A stretch of 64,000 nt of DNA from Streptomyces calvus (GTDB lineage Bacteria > Actinomycetota > Actinomycetes > Streptomycetales > Streptomycetaceae), in the NCBI RefSeq assembly GCF_006782915.1, contig NZ_VCNP01000016.1, forward strand, positions 1 to 64,000, given 5' to 3'. Position 1 is the stretch's first letter. Every line of letters starts with the position of its first letter. Below are positions 37,401-49,400 of the stretch, piece after piece. The notes below the pieces were generated by a model. The model was given only the letters and a program-made list of their open reading frames with translations. It did no database searches and was not told where the DNA came from. The translations under genes and the position numbers were made by a program.

Positions 37401-40400
37401 GGCCCCAGTTGCGGCCCTGGAGGGTGCCGTCGGGTGTGCGGATGCGCCTCTCGTCGGCGAAGGCGCCCAGGGTGTCCAGGTGGAAGACGGCCAGGTCGCC
37501 GGTGCGGGTCACATCCCGTCCGGCCGCGGCGGCCTGTTCGGTGAGTTCACGCAACCGGGCCTCCGCCGCCGCGTCCCACGGGGCGTCGGCGGGCAGGTGC
37601 AGCGCCGCGCGGCCCAACTGCTCCCGCTCGGCCGGCGACTTGGCGTCCAGCAGGCGGGACGCTCCGGTCATCGCCCACAGGGCGCGGGCGTGGGCGCGCG
37701 GCGGGACCGGTTCGGTGGGCGGTGTCCGCAGCACCGCCCGTACGGCCGCGTCGCCGCCCGCCGTGATCCGGTCCAGCGCGGACCGCAGTGCGGGCGCGTC
37801 CCATACGGCGGTGAGCGCGGCGTCGGGCGGCGCGGCGAGAGCGCGGTCGAGGACGGCCTCGAACTCGGCAGGACCCGGGACGGGTCGACCGGACGACGCG
37901 GCGGCGAGGGATTCCCACAGCTCCATGCGGAGCGGTGTGAGGGTGCTCAGGTCCGGATCGTTCGCCCGCAGGTTCTCCAGCGCTCCGATGCCGCGCAGCA
38001 GGCGTGCGTGCCGGCCGCCGGGCACACCGCGGTCGGCCTCCACCTCGTTGCCGAAGACCAGCTTCAGTGCCCGCACCAGGCGCAGGGCGCGCGGACCGGC
38101 GTCGTCCCAGGCGGCGACACCCGTCGGGTGCGGGAGGGGACGCAGGCCGGCCGCCTCCGTCAACTCCGCGATCCGGTCGACCGGTTCGGGCAGGAACGTC
38201 TCCATGCGGGAGAGGGTGCCGTCGGGGGTGGCCGCCAGCAGGCGCACGGTGTCGTTGTAGCCGGTCCTGCCGGTGGCGGCGGTGGTGGTGCGTCCGCTGT
38301 GGTTGGCGGCATGCTGGGCGAGCGGGACCTCCTCCAGGGGGTCCTCGACGGGCGGTGCGGGCCGGATGAGGGACTGCTCGCGCAGCGGGTCGCCCGCCAC
38401 GCCGCCGTAGCAGGCCGCGACGTGCAGGTCGTCGCCGGCGGCCCGCTGGACCACCTCGGGCAGCCCGCCGATGTAGCGTCCGCCGGCCTCGGCGCCCAGC
38501 AGCAGCACCCGGCCGTCCTTGTGGGCGAGCTTCAGGCCGCCGGGCACGCCGTGCGCGTGGAAGGTGTAGACGGACGCCTCGGGGTCGGGGGTGGTCTCCT
38601 CGGTGCCGACGACGTGGAACTCGTCGCCGAGGCGGAGCACGTGCGCGCGTTCCCGCATGTCGCGGTAGTGCCGCAGCCGTCGTTCGCGCAGCCGCCTGCG
38701 GCCGTCGTCCGGCATCGACTCGCGGCCCTCGAAACGGTGGTCCGCGCCGACCAGCGGGCGGGTGTCCACGTCGCTGTCGCGGAACCGCACGCCGTCCACG
38801 GTGACCCACTCGCGGTCCACGGCCGGGGCGGGCGCGTCGGCCGGCGGGTCGAACGGCACCCAGTCGCCGTACGCGTCGTCCGGGTCGGCGTCGACGAGCG
38901 CCGGCACGGGGGCGCCGGCCTCGTCGATGCCGTCGGTGCCGTCGGTGCTGTCGTCGAGGAGGCGTCCGTCGCCGCTGGGCGCCCACACCCTGCGGCCCAG
39001 CCGCTCCGCCACGGCCCGCGCCAACTGGCCGTACTGGGCGCCCGCGTAGGGGCTCACCAGCACGACCGGGACGTCGGGCGGGAGCATCGCGAGGGCGGGG
39101 TCGGCGGCCAGCAGGCCGGCCAGCGCCCGCGGGTCCAGCTCCCGGCCGTCGGCGATCAGGGCCTCGTCCCAGCCGGCCTCGGCCGCCACCACGTACGCGG
39201 TGTCTCCCCAGGGCGCCGCCTCGTCGGAGACCCGGCGCAGCCGGCCGTCCCGCTGCTCGTACAGCCGGATCCGTGAGACGTCGGGGGTGGTGAGGCCGGT
39301 GCCGGTCCAGTCGCGGCCGCGCGGGGTGCCGTCGCGGCCGGTCAGCAGCGTGGCGGCGGACAGCAGGGGGTCCGGGGCGGTGGCGGCGGTGGTGGGAGCG
39401 GCTGTGTCGGGCGCGGCTGCGTGGCGCCCGGCCATGTCGGATGCGGCTGTGTGGCGCCCAGCCATGTCGGATGCGGCTGTGTGGCGCCCAGCCATGTCCG
39501 AACCGGGCATGTCGCGCCCAGCCATGTCGGACGCAGCCATGCCGGACCCGGCCGCCTCGGACACCACCGTGTCAGACGTCGCCGCGTCAGACGCCGTCGT
39601 GTCAGACGCCGTCGTGTCAGACGCCGTGCTGAAGGCCCAGTTCGCGTCGGTCGGCAGGGTGCGGCCCGGCCCGGTGGGGGCGGCCGGTGGTGCGGTGGCG
39701 CGGCCGGTGGAGCGGGGCACCGGTGCCGGGAGGGTGCGCGGCGCGTCCTCCGGGGAGGCGGACTGGGCCGGGCGCGCCCGGTGCCAGGCGTCGGTGCCCG
39801 GGACGCCGCCGAACGCGGACCAGGCGTGCAGCGTCAGCACCGGCTCACCGGAGTCGCCGGTCCCGGACAGGTCCGACGGGAAGTCGGTCCACCACACGGT
39901 CCGGCCCAGCCACTGCGCGGTCCGCTCCGCGAGGTCCCCGGCGTCGGCGGACGGGCCCGCGAACGCCAGGACGACGGGCGTGGTCAGCTCCCTGCGCATC
40001 AGCGGCAGGTCGTGCGCCATCAGTTCTAGGAACTCGTCGGCGGACACCAGGTACGACGCACCGTCGTAGGACAGGTGCAGCTGCTCAGGGTCCTGCCGGT
40101 CCGGGGTGACGCGCACCAGGTACGGGACCGGAGCGTCCGGGCCCTGCTTCCACGGCGCGTCCACCAGCCCGGCGGGCGTGCGGAACTGCGCCAGGTCGAC
40201 GCTCGCCGGCCGCTGTCCGCCGGTGAAGTCGCGGCCGCCGCCGCGGGCCCCGTCCTGGACCGTGCGCAGCCCGGTGGCGGAGTACGCCCCGGTCTCCTCC
40301 AGTTCGTACGCCGCCGCCGTGTCCGGGTCGGAGGCGTCGCGGCCCACCGCGAAGGCGCGGGTGAGCAGGTCGAGCGCCTCGTCGCGCTCCGCGAGGCCGG

Positions 40401-43400
40401 GGCGGGCGCCGGGCGTCAGGTGGAGCACCTGGCCGATAAAGTCCTCCAGGTCCAGGCCGGGCGCGGTCAGCGTCTCCTCGGCCTTGACCCGCGCCCAGAA
40501 GATCCGCGACCGTTCGGCCTCGCCGACCTCGTCGGCCTCGATGTCCAGGGCGGTGGCGGCCTCGTCGTCGGGGTCGCCGTCGCGCATCCAGCGGGCGGCG
40601 GCCTCCACCGCCGGCAGGTCCACGAACCCGGCCAGCTGGTCGCCCGGCCACATCGCCCACTGCTCGGCCGCCGCGGCCAGTACGCGGCGGGTGGCGTCCT
40701 GGTCGACTCCGGACGCGGCCTCGGGGTGCGCGGTGACCACACGCCGCAGCAGGTCGAGGGTGAACGGGCCGGCGTCGTCGAAGTCCGAGTCGGCGCGCCA
40801 CATGTGGTCGATCGCCGCGGCGCCGCGCAACAGGTCCGTGAAGTCGGGGGCGTCGTCCACGTCGTGTCCGAACGTCAGCCGCAGCGCCCGCACCAGACGC
40901 AGCGTCCCGGTGCGCATCTCGTCCGACACCTGTCCGTCGCCGGGCGAGATCCCGGACAGCTCCGCGAGGCGGTCCAGCTCCGCGTCCGCGGGCTCGGGCC
41001 GGAACAGGTCCCAGGCCCGGTGGCGGCCCTGCGCGTCGGCGTACAGGGTGCGCGTGTACCGGCCGTTGCTCCCCCGGGTGCCCTGCGCGCTGTAGGCCAG
41101 GCGCACGGTGCGGCCGGTGCTGTTCGCCAGGTGCTGGCCCATGGAGACGTCGCGCAGCGGGTCGGGGACGAACGGGCCGGGGAAGCCGTCGGTCACGGTG
41201 TTCGGGGCCGGCACGGCGTGGTCCCCGGGCGCGCCGCTCCAGCAGACCACCAGGTCGATCCAGTGGTCCTTCGGCAGGCTCGCCAGGCTCTTACGCCGCC
41301 TGAGCCACGGCCCTGCCTCCCGCTCGTCGACCAGCCGTACGGAGCCGTCCCGCATGGCCAGCTGGAGGCGACCGGGTTCTCCGTGCATGTCCAGGCGGTA
41401 GGCGGTGTCCTCCGGGCCCGGGCGCGGGAGGTCGTACTCCTTGGAGATGCGGCCGGTGGCCGGGTAGAGGTGGACGAACGTCGACATCCGGTCGAGGTGG
41501 CGGTCGTCGTCCTCGAAGTCCCGCGCGTACTCGGCTGCGTGGTGGGAGGCGCGGCCGATCTGCCTGCCGGTCGCCGAGCTGACGATGGGCCGGGTGACGA
41601 CCTCGTGGTGCCAGTCCGGTACGTCGTCGTCGGTGTCGGGGCCGAGGCCGGGCGGGCTGGCGATCCAGTCGCCCCGGGGGACGCCGGGGCGCCGGACGGT
41701 GTCGACGGTGCTCGCCGAGCCGGGGGCCGAGCTGAGGGTCGCCTCGCCGCTGTGCGCCCACACGGTCAGGCCGGTGCGGTCGGCGAGCCTGCGCGGCAGG
41801 TCGAGGTAGCCGTCGGCGGCGAAGGGGACGGCCAGCACGACCGGGGTGCCCTGGGGCAGTCCCTCCCGGGCGATGTCCGCCGCGACCAGTTCCACGAACT
41901 CGTCGACGCCCAGCTCGCGCGTGGAGCCGTCGGGCAGCCGTGCCTCCACCCGGTCGTGCCCTCCGTCGGCGGCGACGACGTAGGGGGTCACGCCGGTGGG
42001 CCAGGGGGTCGGCGTGGTGTCGAGGATGTCGTAGCCGCCGGTGGCGTTGTCCTCCAGTTGGTCGCTGCGGGTGGTGTCCAGCTCGGCGATGTCGTCGTCG
42101 CCGTTCCAGTTGAGGCCCGGTACGCGGTGGCCCCCGACGGTGAAGTGGTGTGCGCGGTCCGGCGCGAGGACGCCCAGCTCCGCCAGGTGGAACGCGCCCA
42201 GCGTGGCCAGGCTCGTCGCCGCGCCGGCCGCCGTCGCCCGGTCCACCAGACCGAACAGGGCCTCGCGTGTGTCCTGGCCGACGGCCGCGCCGGGGCCGAG
42301 GTGCAGCACGCGGCGGGCGAGCCCGTCCACGTCCAACGGGGTGGACCACAGGGCCCGTTCGCGGCCGCGCAGGGTGTCCAGCGTCTGCACGGCGGCGGCG
42401 TCCGGGGTCAGGGAGACGCTGAACAGTGCCTGCCGGCCCAGGGCGGACGGGGTCACGCCGTCGAGGGCGCCCGTGCCCGTCCAGTCGGCGGGGACGCGGG
42501 CCTGGGCGCGCAGTCCGACGGTGAAGTCGGCGGCGGTCAGGCGCGGTGCACCGGCGGGGAGGCCCTGCTGGAGGTCGTTCAGTGCGCGGTCCAGCCTCCG
42601 CAGGAACTGGGTGCGCGCGGTCTGCCCGCGCCGCCTGGCCGTCGCGGACTGCTCGGCGGTCTGCGCGCCGTCCCCGCGGCGGGCGTCGGCGCCGTACCCG
42701 GTGATCGACAGGCGCGGCAGTGCGGCGCCCGCCCGCCGGTTGCGCAGTCCGGCGGCCGCCACCTGCGACGCCAGCCGTTCGAGCGTCTCCTCGCCGCTCC
42801 TGGACGGCGCGGTCTTCCCCGGGTCGTAGGCCACCAGGCCGCGGGGCGGCAGGGCGGGCAGCGGGCGGACCGACGGCGGGGCGGCCGGGCTGGTGAACAC
42901 CGGGGTGGTGGACGCGGGGCCGGTGGGCACCGGCACCGATGTCATCTCCACGCCCTCCATGGGGTCCCCGGCCGAGGACCGCGGCTTCGCGGGGGCACCG
43001 CTCGCCGTGCCGTCACCGGCCGTGCTCACCCCGCCGGCACCGGTGTCGGGACGCGGTGCCGCCGGCAGCGGCGGATCGACCGGGCGGTGGCCCTCCTGGG
43101 TCCCGCCCTGGTCGACGGGCCGGGCCTCCTGCCAGTCGGCGGCCGTCGGACCGGTCAGGGTGGTCAGCGAGCTGACCAGTGTGGGCACCGGGGTGCCCTC
43201 GTCGTCCGTGCCGGACAGCTCCACCGGGGACCGGCTCCACCACACGCCGCGGCCCAGCCGCTGGGCGATCACGTCCGCGACGCCCGGCGCGGGCCCGTCG
43301 AACCCGCCGAGCTCCAGCAGGACCGGAGTCGTCAGGTCCTTGCGCCGCAACGACGTGTCGTGGGCGAGCAGTTCGGCGAACTCGGCGGCCGACACCTGGT

Positions 43401-46400
43401 ACGACGCGCCACCGAAGGCGACATGGAGGAGGTTGCCGTCCTGGAGGTCGACGGACGCCCGCACCAGGTACGGGACGGGCTTGTCCTTGCCCGACGCGTC
43501 CTGTCCGGCCCACGGCGCGTCGACGACCGCGTCCGCCACCCGGAACCGGTCCAGCCCCGGCAGGAAGGCCGTGCCGTCCTTCCAGTCCCGGCCGCCGCCC
43601 AGCTCGGACCCCATGGTCGTGGACGCCGCGGATCCGTCGAAGGCGCCGCGCGCCTCCAGGTCGTACGCCGCCGCCACGTTGCCGTCGGCCATGTCACGGC
43701 CCGCCGCGAAACCACGGGTGAGCAGCGTCAGCGCCTCGCCGCGCAGCGCGTCGTCCACCTCGACGGCGGGGTCCAGGTGCAGCACCTTCGCGGTGAACGC
43801 GTCCGCGTCCGGGCCGGCCGCCCGCAGCGTCTCCTCCGCCTTGACGCGCGCCCAGAACATCCGCGCCCGCACGGCCGCGCCCACCTCGTCGGGGCCGGCG
43901 AGCTTCAGCGCGGCGACGGCCGCCGCTTCCACCGCGGCCGTGTCCCGCAGCCACCCGGCGGCCGAGAGCGGCACCGGCAGCTGCACGAACCGGCTCACGG
44001 CCGGCCGGGCGCCGGACCACCACGTCTGCGCCGCCGCGGCCAGCACCCGGCGGGTGGCCTGCCGGTCCACCCCGGACGCGGCCTGCGGGTGCGCCGCGAC
44101 GACCCGGCGCAGCAGGTCCGGCGAGAACGGGCCGGTCGGGCCGAGGTCCGGATCGACGTGCCACATGTTGTCGATGGCGGCGGCGCCGAGGACGAGGGTC
44201 GGGTAGTCGACGGCGTCCTCGACGTCGGGCCCGAGGACCAGCCGCAGGGTCCGCACCACGCGCAGCAGTTCGGCCCGGGTCCGCGGCGTCGGCTCGCCTT
44301 CGATCCCGGCGAGCGTCGCCAGCCGGTCCAGTTCCGCCTCACCGGGCTCCGGGCGGCTGGTCTCCCACCACCAGCGGCGTCCGCGCTCGTCGGTGAACAG
44401 CACCCGCACCGGGTCGTCCTGGTAGCGGAAGGCGCCCTGCAGGGCGTAGGAGACGCGCACCGTGCGGCCGGTGGTGTTCGCCAGGTACTGGCCCAGGGAG
44501 ACCGCGTCGTCGTCGACCGGATCCGCGGCGAACGGCACCGGGAAGGAGTGGCCGACCTGCGAGAGGTCCTGCACCGCGCCGTCCTGCGGGGCCGAGGAGT
44601 AGCAGACCACCATGTCGACCCAGTGGTCCGCGGGCCGGCCGGTCAGGCTCTTGCGCCGGCGCAGCCACTCCCCTGCCTCGCGCCGGTCGGCCGTCCTCGA
44701 CCCGCCGCCGGACAGCGGCATCGTCAGACCGCCGGGCAGGCCGTGGCCCGCGAGGTGGTACGCCTTGTCCTTCGGGCCGGGGTCGGTGAGCGGCAGCTTC
44801 GCGGAGTACGTGCCCGTGGCCGGGTTGAAGTGCACGAACTGCGTCATCCGGTCGAGAGCGGCGAAGTGTTCCTCACGCGCCGGGAGTTCGGACGGATCGT
44901 GCAGGCTGCGGCCGATCTGCTGCCCGGTCAGTGTGCTGACGACGGGCTGGGACAGCACGTCGCGGTGCCAGGCGGGGGCGTCGTCGTCGGCGTCGGGCGC
45001 GAGGCCGGGCCGGACCGGCAGCCAGGAGCCGTGCGGCAGCCCGTCCTTGTGGATCACGGCGATGGTGCTCTGCGCGCTGGCCGGGTCGGGGTGGCGGCGG
45101 GCCAGGCCGCTGTGCACCCACACGGTGCGGCCGGTGCGCTCCGCGAGCTTCCTCGGCAGGTCCAGGTAGCGGTCGCCGGCGAACGGCACGGCCAGCACGA
45201 TCGGCGCGCCGGCGATCATGCCGCGCAACGCCGGGTCGGCCGCGACCAGTTCGGCGAACTCGTCCGCGTCCAGGTCCTGCGTCGTACCGTCGGGCAGCCG
45301 TGCCGTCACCGTGTCGTGGCGCCCGTCGGCCAGCACGACGTAGGGCGTCACGTCCCACGCCCACGGGGCGAAGTCCGACGTGCCGGAGGGGACGAAGCCG
45401 CCCGACGGGTCGGGCGTGAGGCTCTCGACGAAGATGGAGTCCAGTTCGACGGTGTCGGATCCGTCCCAGTTCAGGCCCGGTACGCGGGTCCCGCCGACGG
45501 TGACGTACCGGGCGCGGTCCGCCGCGAGCACACCCGCCTCGTCGAGGTGGAACGCCGTGAGCGCCGCCAGGCTGTCCGCCCGCCCGGCCGCGGTCGCCCG
45601 TTCCACCATCGCGTACAGGTCCTTGCGCATCTCCGGGTCGACGAGCACGAACGGCTCCAGGTGCAGGACCCGGCGGGCGACGGCCTCCACGTCGAGCGGC
45701 CCGGTGCGCAGTGTCCGGTCGGCGCGGCGCAGCGCGTCCAGGGTCTCCACCGCGGCCGCGTGTCCCGTCGAGGTGACGGCGATCGTGGCCTGCCGGCCCA
45801 GGTCCGCGCGGCTCACCTGCTGGGAGGAGCCCACGGTGACGCCCTGGCCCGGCACCCGGGCCCGGCCGCGCGAGGTGATCCTGAAGTCCCTCGCGGTCAG
45901 CCGCGGGCGGTCCTGCGGCACGTTCTGCTGGAGGGTGCGCAGCGCGTGGTCCAGTTTCCGCACGAACAGGTCGTGCGCGGTCCGCGCGCGCTGGTCGCCG
46001 CGCTGCCGGGCGGCCTGCTCCCGCACCTGCGCGGTGCCTTCCTGACGGCCGTCGGCGCCGAACCCGGCGATGTCCACCTTAGGCAGCGGCACCCGGACGC
46101 GCCGGTTGCGCAGACCGGCCCTGGCCACCCGGAACGCCAGCCGCTCGACGGCCTGTTGCGCGTCGGACGAGGGCGTCGTCCGCCCCTGGTCGAACTGTAC
46201 GAGGCTCAGCCTGGGCAGCGGAGCGAGCGGCCGGCCCGACGAGGCGGCCGCGGTCGGCGCGGCGAACACCTGCTGTCCGCCGCCGGTGTCCACGGCGGTC
46301 GGTTCCGGAGCGGTGAGGTCGTGAGTGGTGGGGTCGTGAGTGGTGGGGTCGTGGTCGGTGAGGCCGGGAGCGGTCGGGTCCGCGTCGGCCATGTCCGTGT

Positions 46401-49400
46401 CGGCCGCGTCCGCGTCGGTCACGTCCTGGTCCGGGGCGTCCGGGGCGCCCGGTCCGGAGGTGCCGAGGCCGAGGTCGACATCGAAGCCGTCGCCGTCGAA
46501 GCCGAAGTCGAAGTCGAATCCGGCGAGGTCGATGCCGTCGAAGACCGACAGGTCGAGGTTGTCGAGCATCGACATGTCGATGGTGTCGACGGTGTCGATG
46601 TCCGTCATGTCGAGGTCGGGCAGGTCCGCGCCGGTCCCCGACTGCGGCACGGGAGCCGCTGCCGCCTCCGGCTCCGGGCCGGTCCGGGCGGGTGCCGCGG
46701 TGTCCGCGTCGTCGGCCGTGACGTCCGTGGCGGGCGTGGTCCAGCGCGGGTGCAGGCCGAGGCCGGTGCGGAGGGTGTCGGCGAGTTCCGCGGCGGACGA
46801 CGGTACGGCCCCGGTGCCGGTCCACTCGCCCAGCAGGTGTCCGGCGACCCGGCGCACCGCGTCGCGGAAGCCGTCGCCTGCGTACCGCGAGTCGGCCGCC
46901 ACCGGGTGCGGCTCCGCCGGCAGCACCAGGGTGACGGCGACGGACCAGGCGCGGGCGGCGTCGGCCGCGTCCGTGCTCTCGGGCGCCGCGTCCGCGAAGT
47001 CGGCGTACGCCCGCGCCCACAGCCGCCGCGACGCGTTCGCGGCCGCCGTGTCCAGCGCGTCCGTCCAGGCGCCGGGCCGTGCCATCCGTACCCGGACCAG
47101 GTCCAGGGTCTGCAGCGTGGTCGCGGGCAGGCGGTCGTCGCCGCGCAGCATCAGCTCGATCTGCCGGCCCGAGGAGAGCGCGATGCCCGCGGCGGCGAGT
47201 TCGTCCGTGCCGACGGTCTCGTCCGGGGAGGGGCCGGGCAGGCCGGACGGCAGGTCGGCCTCGGTGACCTGCTCCGCGATCCAGCGGCGTCCGTCGGCGT
47301 CCCTCGGCACGACCGGGACCGCGTCACCGGTGTCCGGTCCGTCACCGGTGGCCGGTCCGACGCCGGTTCCGGGCCCGCCCGTCTCACCGGTCCCGGTCGG
47401 CGCGCCGGTGCGCCGGGCCGCGCCCCACTCGTCCGGCGTGGCGCCCAGGGTCCACAGGCGTGCCTCGGCGTCCTCCACGGCGCGGCGCGCGTCGCCGACC
47501 GCGGCCCAGGCGTCCGCCACCGCCGTTGCGTCGCCGCTGATGCGCTCCGTCGTCGCGGCTTCGGCGGCGGCCTCGCGGAGGCCGGTGAGCGCCGAGGCGT
47601 GCGCGTCCCGTGCGGCTGCCAGGTCGGCCGCACCACCGGCCTCGCCGGAAGGCTCGGCCCCGGGAATCGTCCCGTCGGTGCCGTCGGCTCGGGTTCCGGT
47701 GGAGGACAGCGCGGGCGCGGCGGTGTTGGGCTCGGCCACGGCCGTGCCCGGCGCCGTCCCGTTGGTCACCGTGCCCGTGCCCGCGGGGTCGCCCTCGGCG
47801 GGGGTGGTCCGGCCCCAGGTGCCGGGTGCGGCGGGCCGGCCGTCGGGGCCGGGCAGCAGCGCGACGGTGTACGTCCCGGTCGCCGGGTCGTGGTGGAGCG
47901 TGGTGGCGCTGTCGGTGCTCCACCAGTTGCGGGCCGAGTTGCGGGCGCCCTCGCCCGGGATGCTGCCCTCGACCGGCCGGGTGCCGGACGGCCTGGCGTG
48001 CGGCACCACCGCGACGACCTCGGCGTACCCGTCCATGTCCAGCAACTGCGGGTCGCGCAGGACGAGTTCGCCGAACTCGCGGGCCGGTACGGGACCCGGC
48101 ACCCGGAGCCCGTCGGCGTCGCCGTCGGCGACGTACACGAACGGTGCCGGCCGGTACGGGTCGGCCGCCCACGGCGCGGGCTCGGTGCCGACCGGTACGA
48201 GCGTGCCGTCGGGCGCGTGTCCCAGCAGGGTGACCACGGACGGGTCGAACGTGCCGGACGGCCGGCCGGCGCCGTCCAGCCCCCGGCCCCAGGCGGTGCC
48301 CTGGTCGTCCGTCAGGAGCCGGTCGGACTCCAACGCGCCCTGCTGCTCCAGGTGGTGGGCGGCCACCTCGTGGAACTGCCACGGGTCGCGGCCCGCGGCC
48401 GCCGCCCGCCGCGCCACGAGGACCGCCTCGCCGTAGCGTGCCGGGTCGGGGGCGGGCAGGTGCAGCACCGCGGCGGCGAACGCGCCCCGGTCCGGGTGGG
48501 CGCCGGTCGCCGCGGCGACCTTGTACGACGCCCACAGCAGCCTCGACCACTCGGCCTCGCCGACCGGATCGTGCGCGTCGAGTTCCAGGACCTGCCGGGC
48601 GAGGGACTCGCGGCGCGGGGACGCGGCGAGGCCGTCCAGCATGTGGACCAGTCCCGGCAGCCCGATCCAGTCGGTCAGGGGGCCGCGCGCGCCGGCGTCC
48701 CAGCGGCGTGCCGCCTCCGCCAGCAGGCTCCGGTGGTGGTCGGGAGTGAACTGCGGGACGTGTCCGGCCGGGACCGCGCCCGCGTGGTACGCGGTGAGGA
48801 TCTGCTCGTACAGGTCGAGGGTGAAACGGCGGGCGCCGTCGCGGTCCAGCCGCGGGTCGGCCTCGCGCATCAGGTCGAGCGCGCCCATGCCGCGCAGCAG
48901 GTCCGGATATTCGGCGGTGTCGTCGACCGTGGGGCCGAAGACCTGCCGCAGCGCGCGCACCAGCCGGAGGGTCCGCTCGCGGGTCGCCTCCGGGACGGGC
49001 CCGGGGTCCTGGTGCAGTCCGGCGTCGCGGGCCCGCCGGTCCAGCGCGTCCCCGGCCGGCTCCGGCCGGAACATCACCCACGGCTGGGTGCGGCCGCGCG
49101 CGTCGGTGAAGACGCCGATGTACGTGGTGGGGTCACCGGGCCGGGTCTGGCCGGTGGAGTTCATGGAGTGCGTGGCGAACACCGTGCGGCCCGTCTCGTT
49201 GGCCGTGTCCTGGCCGACGGCGACGGTCCCGAGCGGGTCGGGCACGAACGGCAGTGGGCCCTCGACGTGGTGTCCGGGCACCTCGCCGATGCCGGCGGGC
49301 GTCGCCGCGTAGCAGATGAGCAGCGCCACGGGGTGCTCCGGGGCGAGCGAGGCCAGGCTGCGGCGGCGGGCCAGCGTGCGGGCGAACCGCGGCCCGTCGT

